Shown here: positions 37,509-50,730 of the stretch, in pieces
How positions within the stretch are numbered: the stretch's first letter is position 1
Layout of the letters: each line of letters starts with the position of its first letter
From: Sipunculus nudus
Taxonomy: Eukaryota; Annelida; Sipuncula; Golfingiida; Sipunculidae
Assembly: GCA_026874595.1 (NCBI GenBank)
Contig: CM049316.1
Span: 47,496,695 to 47,560,694 of the forward strand
Length of the DNA stretch: 64,000 bases
Direction: 5' to 3'
Notes under the pieces: generated by a model
The model's database searches: none
Told to the model about the DNA's origin: nothing
The model's input: only the letters and a program-made list of their open reading frames with translations
Program-made: the position numbers and the translations under genes

Positions 37509-38364
37509 TTCGAAACACCGATACCTTATTATGGTCGATGTTTTACTCGATTTTACTCACTCGTGTTTATTTTGAATAACCAGTAGCTTGAACCAGTCTT
37601 CCCGTACATTTATGCAGCTTATCAGAAATTTGAACTCCGACATGTACGTTTCATGTATTATAAAACGCTTATTTTCTTATAAATATATATGCAACGCAGG
37701 TATAAACATTTTGATCGATAGTAAATATAGATGTTGTCTGCATATCTAATTTTCCTGTCACATTTTGAATTGTTTATATTTTCACAATCGGCGAGGACAA
37801 ACACGTCCAACTGTGTCCCCTTACAAAAATACGAATGGATATAGGCCTGCATGTATACAGCCCCAATCCTAGTCCGCTTTACATGTTATGTATGGCGAGG
37901 CAATACGTTTTCAGTGTTTACGTTGAACCGCAATCATAAAAAAAGACCATGCATATACATACACTGTATATCGTGTTTTACTGATCGGTAATACAGTATC
38001 ACGCAGTTAAAATCAATCAAGAGTGTATTTCCCCAAGATAAGGCGAGGTGAAGAAAAGCTCGATATCGAATTTCAATATCCAAAAGAAGCTGAAACATTC
38101 CACGTGGACGGCGGATATCATGGCTGAAAAATCATTTAAATAGAAATGTTAAGGTCTTCATTCTATGTATATATCAAACTTATTCTTATAAAAATACAAA
38201 GGTACATGATTATGTTATGTAGAGACACGATTTTAGCCCTAATTTTCTTTTTTTTTTCAGCTTTCATTTTTAATTGAATTGATGATGGGCATCATAAATA
38301 AAAATAATGCAAATGATATAAGAATACAATTCGTAGAAATACACATTTCTCTGATAAAAATTAT

Positions 38365-38580
38365 AACTTTTTTTTATTCTTCCTTGAAAATTTGAGACTG
38401 ACAGTGTCAGAAATTTTATGCTTTTGAAGAGTCCTAGAATTTTTAGTCACATGGGTTTTCCGTGTGTGTAACGTCACTGCCGAGTTGACAGTGCTCATAT
38501 AGATGTCCAATTTTTTTTTAACAAATCACGCAACCTCATTTTTTTTTTGTGGAAAAAAAAGTTTTCCCTTCAGAAATTGG
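38365..38580. repeat. Diverged direct repeat, copy A
   Basis: Shares with 39895-40135 the ordered blocks 'tattcttcc(t/c)tgaaaatttg', 'tcactgccgag(t/g)', 'acagtgctcat' and 'aacaaatcac'. The tRNA-like gene lies between the two copies. The family is unknown. Confidence 0.7.
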
Positions 38581-38782
38581 GTAAATTTTATGTAAAATCT
38601 ATTTTAATATTTTTTTTCATAGGCAATTTTGTTATATGATAATATAATAAGATTTGGAATACGTTTGCCTGACCTGAGCGAAAGTATGTAGCAGAGTGAC
38701 CTCTGGTGGGGATTTCTGAAAGTCAAGGATCAAGATCGATATGTTCAGTCTTGGTCCATGTATAAACGATGGCATACCCGGC

Positions 38783-38853
38783 GGGGATGTAGCTCAGTGG
38801 TAGAGCGCTCGCTTCGCATGTGAGAGGCCCCGGTTCAAACCCCGGCATCTCCA
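38783..38853 (+). tRNA. tRNA-Ala (anticodon CGC), possibly a pseudogene
   Basis: The 7-bp acceptor stem GGGGATG/CATCTCC pairs (one G-U), with discriminator A. The A box (TAGCTCAGTGG), the anticodon stem CTCGC/GTGAG around TTCGCAT and the B box (GGTTCAAACC) are in the right order. A T run at 38871-38875 could end RNA polymerase III transcription. One base is missing from the 5' T stem compared with the usual CCGGG, giving 71 nt and a 4-bp or bulged T stem. It may be a working gene with a weak T arm or a recent tRNA pseudogene. No CCA is encoded beyond the discriminator. Confidence 0.8.
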
Positions 38854-39894
38854 GTATTCCGAATAGCAGCATTTTTCTTCCCATCAGACAGCACACTTTG
38901 CGCTGCAACATTTCAGTGATTGAAGGCCAAGATGGGCAGGCACTGAGGACCGGATCCACAGGTTGTTCACACGGGTACATCGGTTTTAGTCACTCAGTAA
39001 CCATATTTCAATAGCTGTACAACAGGTTAATCTTTTGATAGTTCTAAGAAATCAGGGTTTAGCATGGATTTTGTTATTTTTATTATTCGAGTAATTGTGT
39101 ACTTACCAATGATTTAATCAATTTATGCCCTTAGTTTTGTAATAAAATGCTTTTGATAACTGTTTTTTAATTGAATTAGCGCTTTATAAATTAAATATAT
39201 AATTACTATTATTACTAATATCATTTATTATAATTATTATTATTATATTTATTATTTAATTATTTCAAACCAGTTTATTGCTTGTCGAAAATCGGAGATT
39301 TCTGCAAGCATGTTGGTCAGCTGCGTACTATGTCTATTTGTTACGATGTTTTTTACGATATTTGTCAGTACTCTGCTGGCCACAATTTTGCAGTAATCGC
39401 TTTTTAACTTTTACAGTCAATAGATAATCAAAAGTCCTGGAAGCCTATTGTTTTTGGTCAACATAGGTCACAGGTCAAGGTCATCGAAAAACGTCGAAAA
39501 TTTATTTTCATCATAACTTTGTCAATAGTGGTCTTATCTTCACAAACTTAGGCTCATTTTCTTCCCCTACTCAACAGGTTTCAACTTTGTGTTGCTTTGT
39601 CATTATGTCTGTCAGTTGTCCTCAGTGTCGCCTTCTTGCTGGTTCTTGTGTCTTACATATAGCATTCTTACATATAGCAATCTAGGATTTTTTTTAAACT
39701 AATACATCTTATGTCTCGCACTAATATCTCGAAAGTGATTTTTCATTTTCAATAAAATAGCCCTTGGTGGCGCTGCACTCGAAACACTACAACATATCAT
39801 TTTTTTGCCATATCTCCAAAGTTATAAACCTGAATTACATAAACTATAACTAAATCTAAGTGATTTAGAAATGACTTAAATATAGCAATGCATG

Positions 39895-40135
39895 TTGTTT
39901 TATTCTTCCCTGAAAATTTGGGACTGCATGCCAGTATTAGAAATACTAAACCTTTGCTGAAATCTAGAATTTTTTTTAAACAGGCGTTTTTCCTTTGGGT
40001 GACATCACTGCCGAGGTAACAGTGCTCATTGGATGTTCTGATAGCTCTTTAACAAATCACACTATACGTCATGTTTTTTTTAGGAAAATAAATATAAAAA
40101 AAATGTTTATTTTCCAGGAATTTCACTTAAAAAAT
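39895..40135. repeat. Diverged direct repeat, copy B
   Basis: Partner of 38365-38580 in the same orientation, about 1.53 kb downstream. Confidence 0.7.
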
Positions 40136-40776
40136 AGCGGTTTGCTTATGCACTCCGCGCAGCGGATTTATTTTAGAACTAATAATTATTCAGCAGTTAA
40201 TTCCAGTTAGTTGTACCAACTTAGTGGGTATATCATTGTTGTTCATTAAAACTGTTTCACAAATCCCATTAGATAACAACTGGCGGTAGGTATTGTGGAT
40301 CAGCTGAATAAATGATAATATATATAACAGTACAGACAACTATATTTTTATTTCAGTTTTGAAATCCAGAGGTAGCACTGATACTTGATACGCATATTGA
40401 ATGTGTTGAACAACGGCCAGGAGGCCTCCTTCTCCGAAACCCTGGACGTTCATGTTGGAATAGTTTACTTATAATCACAACTGTCACCTTAAAGATAAAA
40501 TACCTCATATACACAAGTCTGCGTGAATGATCGGGGTTAAGTCCTCCCGAAATTCAGAATAGTGCAGAAATACAAGACTTTGTATTTTAACGTAACCATT
40601 GTATGAACATTGGTAAATATGCAATAGTCATTTTGGTGTCTTTAAAATATAATTAAGGTCTTTTAAAATTTAAGTCTTTTAATATGATGGTGTCCTGGTG
40701 AATTAATGCAGGTATAGACATTCTTATTACACCACACAAGAATTAATTTTGACTCTTTCAACATTTTCCCTCACTG

Positions 40777-40795
40777 CCCCCCCCCCCCCCCCCCC
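40777..40795. repeat. 19-base C homopolymer
   Basis: 19 C followed by eight A. Confidence 0.95.
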
Positions 40796-42941
40796 AAAAA
40801 AAAGAAAGGTTCAAGATTAATAATGTTATATAGGCCTATACATGTATTTATAAGTAGTCAACCACTTATAGAAGCAATACTATTATACCACCAAAAATTA
40901 AGATAAAATCACCAGTACCATCATTACCGTTTTATACAGAAAAGATCAAACAGCATTCTGCATTAATATAGTAATATCGGAAGAACAATCACATGTAGAA
41001 TGGGACAGTTTAATTACCATCTGACGTCACAGGAGCAGATAATACTGAGGCGTTTAAAATCAATCTGACAGAATTCCTCTCTAGGCTATAAGCATAACGT
41101 TTGTTCTTTTAATAAGTCATTGAATTACGATATTTTAACAAGCAACATTATGGATGTTCAACTTCAGACTCCTGTGATGGCTTTAATCTTTTACCAGTTA
41201 TGAAGTAGCAGTAGAAGTTAGCAAATCAAATTTATATATATTTAGTACATACACCTCTCCAAGACACAATTCTTACCCTATACATTTCCTTTTGGTACAA
41301 GGCCGTAGATTACAGATATGTAAAACACTTTCGGCTACACCATAACATGTAAATCCTGCATGGTCTTTTGTGTATTTGGGAGATCTGAGGCCTTATATAT
41401 GCCCTTCAAGTCTCTGTGCATAGGCCTATATACTTGACGTAACACCTTGTATTCCTCAAAAGTATTTTCTTATCTGTTCACACACGGCCGTGCAATACAT
41501 CCAGGCTAAAATTTACACCCCTAAGAGGTTGTTAATGTTTCCAATGTGGAAATGCCGATCCGTTTAAACGAAAACTTTAAAAGGGACATTTAAATTTTAA
41601 AATAAATGCATTTAAAAATATTTCTTCGCTGCGTGCGAAATGGTTGTACCTGAAACCAAAGTGTTCTCCATTAGATTGTGACAGTCTCCGGCTTAAGGTC
41701 TATATAATCTGACCCATGTCTCATGAAAATAAATGGGAAAATAGAATTAACTTGAAACTTGAAGCTATATACATAGATTATTTGAAAGTTTAATATACGC
41801 TATTTTTTTCAGATGTCGTCAAGAAAGTATATTCTAGGTCTAGCTGTACGTAAGTGTTTGGTATAAATTAATTTCTCAAGTCAATTCTGTCCGAATATAA
41901 TAATTACATGATCACTATTTACCTCTGTTAATGTTTAATGGAATGTAGTCAGCTCTTTCTAATTGTGTATGATCAACAAAATTCGTAAAAAAAGCTAAAG
42001 CAAAACAAAGACAATCACGTCTTAATTAAAAATTAAAAACAAGCTCTTTATTCAAGTTAAGATCTTAATCATGTTCTTAATCTCTTGTGCCAAAAAGTAT
42101 TGAACTTTTTAACTCGAAACCCTCTAGATATTCAATGTTTTGAATTATGTGTTTTACCTGCAGAATTATCTTTTTTATCATTTTTACATGCTTATTTTTA
42201 CACGCAGAGTCAAATACGTTCTGTGTTATTTTTATGTATTATTTTTATGTATTTATTTATTTATTTTTATGTAATGAAATGCAAGTCAACAACAAATTCC
42301 TGAAGCTGAAGGCTAATAAATGTTATCTTATAATAGCTTATATACCGGTAAACCAACTTATTACCTTAATATATAATCAGCTGGTACACTTTATTTATAC
42401 ACATTATTCAACCTTTTTATGCATCAGCTCGTTGGCTCGGAGTTCATCTGATGGCGAAAGCTGATAAATTAATGTGCAATTATTAAAAACCTCTTAAGGT
42501 GATCAAACGGATGAAATGAGGAACTACTTGAATAGGGATTTTGGCATTAGTGCATATAAATGCAAACTCTCCAGTAATTCTCCAGCTCTACGCGGAATTT
42601 CAATACTTTTAGAAAGTCCCCATTTTTCCAGAATTTAGTATCGACATAATCGACGTGCATAACAAGACTTTCACTGCAAACGATCGGCGTTTAATCATAA
42701 ATAGAGGAGGCATAAGTCAGGAAGAAGACCATAATCACACGAAGTAAACACAGCTGTATCAGGTGAGACCGTACATCGTGAGACAAAATCCTACCTGCCA
42801 ATATGGGAGGACGATTTTCACATGATCCCTCATTATCGCCCGCCCGGTCCGCCGTGTCCACGCAGACCATGTATGTATCTGTGTCCTGCTTTGTCCACTA
42901 GTTTGATCCAGTCTGTGATGTTCTTATGAAGAAAATGTGAT

Positions 42942-43046
42942 GGAGCGAGTATAGAATCCGGTCTACAGAGACGGGTTTATGGGTGTATACGGACGGACGT
43001 AATGATATTTAAGATTCATATATAATGGAGAAGTAAGAGGCATGTC
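42942..43046. repeat. Direct repeat P, copy 1
   Basis: Matches 43272-43377 ('ggagcgagtat(a/t)gaatc', 'atgggtgtatacggac', 'ataatggagaagtaagaggc'). It is followed directly by copy 1 of repeat Q. Confidence 0.85.
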
Positions 43047-43161
43047 GATGTCATATCATCAGGCATGCATGTCATGGCTTATGTTGATTACTACTACTAT
43101 GAGCCAGTCCAGTCAGTTTAGACCCATCTCCGAAATGAAGACCGGATTCTATAATCGGGCC
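43047..43161. repeat. Direct repeat Q, copy 1
   Basis: Matches 44164-44307 ('tcatatcatcaggcatg', 'gtcatggcttatgttgatta', 'ggattctata(a/c)tcgggcc'). P and Q are adjacent here but separated in the second set. Confidence 0.85.
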
Positions 43162-43245
43162 AATGTGATTATGTCAGTCTGATTTTCTTCTTGGAGCCAT
43201 AAGTATTCTATGCTACAAATATGAAAGGCTGTCCTTCCTACGATT

Positions 43246-43260
43246 GGGGGGGGGGGGGGG
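43246..43260. repeat. 15-base G homopolymer
   Basis: It lies immediately before copy 2 of direct repeat P. Confidence 0.95.
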
Positions 43261-43271
43261 ATTGCAGGAAG

Positions 43272-43377
43272 GGAGCGAGTATTGAATCTGGTCTACATGG
43301 ACGAGGTTATGGGTGTATACGGACTGACAGACGTAATGATGTTTAGGATTTATATAATGGAGAAGTAAGAGGCATCG
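43272..43377. repeat. Direct repeat P, copy 2
   Basis: Second copy of 42942-43046, 330 bp downstream, same orientation. Confidence 0.85.
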
Positions 43378-43892
43378 GTACGAGTCAAGAATTCAGAAGA
43401 CTCCTTTATAAGTTAATGGTATCCTATATCCTTCCCATATACCTCTTACCCTGTAATTATGTACAATTTATCCTTTCTTCACGCAATTTAACATGCTCGT
43501 ATCCGTCGTGATTCCTCCCTCTTGCTTGTTTACACCACTTGGCTTATGTGCACATGTCCTGCCTACATCATTCACATCCGTTGTCTTGCGCCCTCCAGGC
43601 ATTTGTACGCACACACATCATGGATATATTTGGTGTATTTCAAGGGTTAGGGTTCACAAATAAAACAGTGACTCCACCTTGTCCGCGCAAAGCGCTAGAT
43701 GGAGTATGGTTTAATGGCAGGCAGTTAACAAATGGCTGAGGGTTAATTTTTTTAAGCTTTTGCAACGTTCAGGTGCAAAGCGCTCGGACGACGCATACGC
43801 TTGACAAAAATTAACCCCCATTTTAACAACTATGACCAATTCTGAAAAGTAGATTTAAATATCCCCACTCGACCCCTCACACCCAACTCATC

Positions 43893-43975
43893 TTGCATTG
43901 CGCAGTGGTAGCACATAGGACTTGTTAATCCTTGATTTTCTGGTTCGAGACCCAGTGGAGAGCTTCACAATTGCA
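43893..43975 (+). repeat. tRNA-like SINE head (possibly tRNA-Asn derived)
   Basis: GCGCAGTGGTAGCAC fits an A box and GGTTCGAGACC a B box at roughly tRNA spacing, with TTGTTAAT between them where a GTT anticodon would lie. The stems do not pair well enough for a functional tRNA, so a tRNA-derived SINE is more likely. No clear tail was identified. Confidence 0.5.
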
Positions 43976-44163
43976 TGTAATGTGTACTAATAATAACATT
44001 TCTCATTACAGGTTCGCCACTAGACGGAGACACAGATACATACGGCAGACATACGAACAAGAGACTAGAAACCATGAACATAAACACCAGAAGTTTTATT
44101 CATTGACTCAAACTCAATGGCTCAAGCAGCAGCCTGAATTCTAGACTCGCTCTGAGGCTTGTT

Positions 44164-44307
44164 GATATCATATCATCAGGCATGTCATGGCTTTAGACCA
44201 ACTGGGTCTAGTCATGGCTTATGTTGATTACTACTAATATGATTATGAGACGGTCCAGTCAGTTTATACCCACCTTGGAAATGTAGACTGGATTCTATAC
44301 TCGGGCC
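44164..44307. repeat. Direct repeat Q, copy 2
   Basis: Second copy of 43047-43161 with a short internal insertion near 44190-44210. It ends about 100 bp before the Mutator-type MITE. Confidence 0.8.
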
Positions 44308-44410
44308 GCAGGAAGAAGCCTCCTTCCTGCGACCCCACCCACGTGACCAGTCATGCTCCAGCACACTGGAGTGACCAGGGTTCCTGCTTCGTGCGATGGG
44401 GTCTGGGATC

Positions 44411-44865
44411 GGTCCTACTAAATACCGGAATACCCCAAAATACCCCGGAATAACAGAATAAATGTGTAAATTCTTCCAATATTTCACAAACAACAGGATT
44501 GGATATGACATTCTGGCCATATTCTTAGGGTTTTGTGACATAGGAAAGTTTTCCAGCTTTATTCCAGTTAGTGTGGCAAATAGAACAGACGGTAATCAGG
44601 TAGGCCTAATATTCCATGGGGCTGGAAGGAGCGGCGGTGTCACGGAAATAAAATGTCACATAAACTTGCATCCTTGCAAACCTCTTGAGTTGGGCCTCAC
44701 TTTAACATAACAAATATATAAAGTATGAAATATAATTTATTCATTTTAAATACAAAAACAAGCAACATATATTTTACAGAATATTTAAACATTAAGAAGG
44801 GAAATAAAGCGGTATTCCTGAGTATTTTGGGGTATTTCGGGGTATTTCGGTATTTAGTAGGACCC
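44411..44865. mobile_element. Mutator-type MITE (455 bp, 10-bp target duplication)
   Basis: The left end GGTCCTACTAAATACC and the right end, whose reverse complement is GGGTCCTACTAAATACC, form inverted repeats that continue through 'gaataccccaaaataccc'-type blocks for about 45 bp. GTCTGGGATC stands on both sides (44401-44410 and 44866-44875). A 9-10 bp duplication points to the Mutator (MULE) superfamily. No transposase frame. The exact duplication makes this a fairly recent insertion. Confidence 0.85.
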
Positions 44866-47705
44866 GTCTGGGATCATTGTTAATTAACACTAAGGAGGGA
44901 CTATAGATTCTGGCCTACATGGAAGAAGGTGGAAAATAATAAAGTTACTTGGAGTGAATACCCGTTCCGTGGTACTTTCTGTGTTCTGTGACCTCCGTTC
45001 TCTCACCTAAGTTGTAATTGCAATCTGAAAAATGAGAGAAATACATGAAATATTAGTACAGTCAAGCCTGCTTATTGTCATATCGATGGTGCATGCATAA
45101 ATTATGATAATAACCAGGATTTGACATTATGTGGGCTTCAACATCAATTTCCTTTTGAGTCATAGAAGAAGCATTATGTCTCAAATTATATTAAAAAAAT
45201 GGTCAACAAAAAGGAAACAGAAACGTTTATGATATTTTAATTGCACATCTGCATATCAAATTATGTTTATGTGCACCTGACAATTTATTTCCTGTAAGTG
45301 TTATGCCGCATGCCACAATAACTGACAAAAATCCGACTTGCCAACAGAGAGAGACTTTGGGTCTGGGTCATTAGGTCAAATGTTTGGAAATATGCGGCAC
45401 GGTTATAACATGCTTAGGCAAACTATTTTACTAAATAATTATTTCCCCGCCCATTGTGCCATATTTTCCAGATATCTTATATATGACTCATAGTTTCAGG
45501 ATTGTCTTAATGACAGGACTGTTGGGGGAACGGCCATCGCAATGACATTGTCAACTTCTTGGGTTTCGCCACGATTGAGGTTTTGGACTGAGTATCTCCT
45601 CCAGTGCTCAAAAAACCTCCAGTTTTTCGTGGACTTTTAAAGGGGATTTACAGTCGTAACCAATGTTAAGAGCTCGTGCTTCATATCATCTCGGTGAAAC
45701 GTCACTGAGGTGTAAACCACGGCCTTGCAAAGGCCACAAGTTCATTATGTATGACATGTGATCACAAACATGGCCCTTGTTAATGTACGAAGAAACGCAG
45801 TGATCTGGATTACTGTGGTATCTAATGACGTTAATTAGCTGAGGGACGGTGAGTGACCTGTATGCATCACTGCACTTGCCTGCCGCACACAGGTAGGAGA
45901 TGTGATCGTTTGATACGCCTGACTGATTGCAGGCTCTTGGCCTCGTTGATGTTGATCACTGTGTCGGCATCTAGTGATATTAACTGCGATCTGGTATCAC
46001 TGCCAAGGGTTCCAAGCATGACAATAAATGGGATTATGACAATATTCCATGATATTAAACGGTCAGATTTACCATTGATTATATAGGAAATGGTTTGGGA
46101 TTTCAGATATATGTGACAATAAACGGTATTTTCTATTTACCGATATGACACAAAGTGGGCTCGACTGTACATTGAGAACAAAGATGTGATAACACAACAG
46201 GATTTGAAACACCGACCGAAAGCCCAGAAGCTGCCTGCATAATCAACTGTGCCACAAAGGCAATTTGTAACTTGCAGACGGGTTGCAAGTGAGAGAAAAG
46301 CCAGGATATTTAAGTCTATCCAAAAATTATGAATTAATAACTCTGCAAATGTCCACCAGAGGTCACTGTGTTTCAGGGTTGGATTCTCAAAGGTGAATAA
46401 TGGAACATGAAATAACTTGTTTCAGTTTGGGGTTTGCTGTCCCCACACCCCTGCTACAATTATGGAATGGTAAATGAGAATGTGAAGCAAAATAAAAAAA
46501 AAACAGAAATTGTAGTAAAAGACAGTAGGAATAAATGAAATGGGGGCTGGCGACCCCCACAGCCCCGCTAAAGTCACCCCTTTGGATTGTTGTGTATGAT
46601 GCTAGCATAATTTTTGCACAAAGGAACACTGCGAGACATAAACAGTGATGGATGAATATGTTAAGTGAAAGTTTGTGAAAATATTTGTTAAGCAGTGGTC
46701 TTCAATCTGTCAAATTTATGTGCACTAAACATGCACATATATATGCAACCCAAGTCGCTCGAAAGATCGTTTGCAACTGTTGTTGTGGTGTATGTCATTA
46801 GCGACCTAAAGCATCGCCACTGTGACCCCCACAATGTTTGTATTAGTGTTACCTCATGCAGTTTAAGAACATAACCCTGGAGATAGACCCCTGTCCTATG
46901 AAGGAGATAAAATACGTTACACCAGAAGTCAGACCCCCATCGCACAAAGCACTGGGAATTGGAAAATCTTTAAACTTTGGCTGTATTTCCTACTACGAGG
47001 GGGACAAGGGGAGGGGGGATGGGAGAGAGGGGGTCACAGGATGAAATTAAATGATTTCTCAGCAGATTTCTCATGCATATTAAAGAGGTCTAAGGTTACC
47101 AGGCTGCTTTTAGTGTCATAATGATAGCTTCTTTGTGCGGTTGCAGGGATTATTTACAAATGCCAGCATTTATAAAAAATACAATATCTGGTTCCATAGC
47201 AAAAAAAAAGACCCACAATGAGCCCATCGAAAAATATCTTTGAAAAAGTGAATGGATTGTAAGTGGATTGTGACTAAGACATATCAAGAGATGTCACATT
47301 GATAATGATAAACACACATAAGACCAAAAGAAATTAATTATATCTTTCTCAGGCACCACCCACATCATTTAAACCCCTGGCGTCAAACATTTTTATTGCC
47401 CAAGTGTCAAGTGGTAATCTGATGACGTGCTTCATCACTACTTTAAAAAAAATCTGTGACTCCCAAGTCAGTAAGTTTCCCTCCAAATGATACTTTTTTA
47501 CCAACGAATATACATCAAAACATGATAATTCCTCTACATCGTTTATGAGACCTTTACATAATTTATGATTGTCTCATATTGCCGTTTTTATGGACTTGTT
47601 TCTTAAATGGGTGCTACGCAGCACCAGTATACATTGCTAATGATCACTCTGAACACCTGGCCAAATTCATATTCTAATATTGAGTGTCTTACAAGATGTT
47701 CCAAG

Positions 47706-49247
47706 CAGGGTTGGGTTTTAGGCTGCCCAAAACCTGTTTTCGGCAGGGCAGAGCCTAAAATCTGCCTTTTACTGCCTAAAATAGGTTATAACCTGCCTAA
47801 AACTGCCTTAACTGCCTAAAACCTTACATGCCCTCACCTATGACTTGCAGTTAACTATGTTTTATTGTTACACAGCTAAAAGCATTAAAGAAATATGCTC
47901 AACAAATTTAAAGTGAGGAACACTGTATTCAAACTAAATAAATTAAACCATGATACAAAAAAAAGCAACAAATGAATACAACACTACTTCTAGTGTTCCA
48001 TATGAACACATTTCTCTGACAGTTTAAGCTTGTATCCCTAAATCATGTTCTGAGGTCTCCCACCTCAATTACTGCAAATTTATAAAAGAATGCTCATACA
48101 GTAAGCTTATTACCAGATACTTTGATACAGCATTTTGATCACAATCAGAGGTTAAATTTTGTTATTTATGCGAAACAAGTTGTTCCATTTACACTGATAA
48201 ACAGTCCTTTATACTCGTGTATGTTTTGTATGCCTGTAGCTTCAAATAGCAAAGAGCAAAAAGATTGATCTTTTAAATTATAACAGATCTTTTATGCTAG
48301 CCATAAATTAAAAATATGATAATATCTTACATTATCTGATAATGAACAAGAATATCCACTGGTTGTTTATTCCCTTAGCTATGTTATCCTTTGTCAAATT
48401 TTAAGATTTTGTGCACATACTTGTTGTCTAGATACAGTGATGGATATGCTCTGTTAACTGTATGATGAGATTGTGAAAATAGAATCCTCATAAAACACTA
48501 CAATAAGTATAAACTGAAAAATGTGAAAATATATTGAAGTGAATATGTTGCAAACCACAGAATATGCATAATCACTTTGGGCTGTGTTCAACCTAATGGG
48601 CTGAGAAACCTACATGTCATGGTCAGTGACTGCATCACTCAGTAAAAAGTTTGACTGAGGAACAGTTTTCGGGGCAAGGGCTTTGATTGCATCATCCTAG
48701 TCATGTATGAAAGTTCACATGAACATCTACTAAGACACAGCAGTGGGGCTTATGACCATTGGGTCTAATGACCCCATCATCCTGATAAATAGTAATTAGC
48801 TGGTCTAATCAAGCATGGCCTCTGCCTCTGATACCCTGCCTTGCAAGAGGCATACTGGAAGCTCTATTGCATCATTCCAGGTAGCAGGGCACTCATCAGC
48901 ATGGTCCTGATAAAGTATCACCTTAGCCATTGAAATTAAGTGCCACACAAACATGGTTTCATGCTCAAGAAACCTAAACAGGCTCTTTGAAGACTGCATA
49001 ATGCCAGCCAACAGAAATCATGCATTACTTATACCTGAAACCTTCCAGAAGCTAAGCAAAGCAATGTGACTGCGTCACCCAAGCCAGTTTGGTAGTTTTA
49101 TAGATCTTTAAGTCAAAATTTAAACAAATATAGGTTTTAGGCACTTTTGATGCCTAAAACATGCCTAAAACCTGTTTTAGGCAGGGCAGTTTTAACCAGG
49201 TTAAAACCTATGGTTAAAACCTTCCTGCCTAAAACTAGCCAACCCTG
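47706..49247. mobile_element. Non-autonomous hAT transposon with intact 8-bp duplication
   Basis: The left end is CAGGGTTGGGTTTTAGGC and the right end, reverse-complemented, CAGGGTTGGCTAGTTTTAGG. GTTCCAAG is duplicated exactly (47698-47705 and 49248-49255). The subterminal regions carry many 'gcctaaaac' blocks in both orientations, likely transposase binding repeats. The 1542 bp contain no transposase-like frame. Confidence 0.9.
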
Positions 49248-50498
49248 GTTCCAAGTGAGCTTACAATATGTTAATACGCTCGGTTTCTGTAAAAACATAT
49301 ACTATCTTTAAATAAACACTTGTAATCAGTCTTATTTTTGTGTGAAAGAATTCAGATGTAAAATTTCGTCCCTCAAAGAGAGTTCATTTGAAAATTTTAC
49401 CTTTTTTCATGCCGAGTGACCGTTTACAAGATTTAACATGGCTGCCATATCTAGATTTAATGATCTCGGATCTTGTTTTAACAATGCATGACCATAATGC
49501 ATTTAGATTGGGAATCCCTCATGTCAGAGCCAGTGGCACAGCCTTCGTTACAGCATTTACTGCGAGATTTTGTAACCTGTAGTGTTATATAATCTGCTTT
49601 GAATAATAATATTTAAAAAAATTCTCATATTTTCAAAGATCCTTTCAAACTTTTGACAAATTCAACCTATACATGGTTTGTTATCTCATATTTTAATCAT
49701 AACCTGTCATTTCTATGCCAGTGTCTGAGAAATAATATATGATGACCATGTTTTACTCTATTTTCATGGCAAAAAATAAAGTGAAAAGCCACCACCCGCA
49801 TCATTTTCTGAAAAATGTCAGAAAATGCCTGAGAAACATATTATTAATTTTTTTGGCCTAATCTCTGCAATTGTGTAGTTTTATTGGATTTTACTGAGAG
49901 CTGCAGTAAGGGGTTTTACAGGTGTCAACTGTCTATGGGCCTGCTGCAGACTACATACCAAAAGTTTCATATAACTTCTTAAATTTTCAGCCATTCTCAA
50001 CAATTTAGTGTGACAGCCATGCTTGCAATTGCTTATGTTTAGCTTCCCCACTGCTGACATGGCATAAGTGTCATATTTGCTAGGAATGGCAATTGGTTTT
50101 AATCACTTTTACAGATCAGGATTATTTGTCGTCCATTATATTGAAAATACTTATGAGATGTGAGATACATGAAAGATGAATAGAGGAATCAAAATAAAGC
50201 AATGATATTGAAACAGAAAGATTTATATATCATAGATCAATTTGATGATCATGTTTAAGGAAAAGAGGCCTTGCAGTAAACCTTGTGGTAAACAAGGAAA
50301 CTGCTCTGGTACCAAGCCTCTGAATAGGACAGGTGTCAATTTACGACCGGCGTTTAGTTTATTAAATGGATGTTTTTTACCAGACTACTAAATAAAGCAG
50401 GCAACTATTTAAAGTCATGGATCTGATCAATGAATTATTCTATTATTAATTAGCATCATTAACTAGGATATTTGGCACAGCACCAAGAATGTTTCAAA

Positions 50499-50698
50499 CA
50501 GGGTTGTTATTTTTCCTGGGAAAAACTAGTTTTACCCGGACAGTGGGAAAAACCTGGGATTTATTGGGAATAACTGGGGAAAACTGGTTAGTACCGGGAA
50601 TTACTGGGGAAAATGTCTCGTCAAAATTTTGTGAGAGATTAAATGATGTTAAGTTAATTAATTCTGTTTAATGTTGCATGTTGAAATTATATTATATA

Positions 50699-50730
<32 letters not shown>

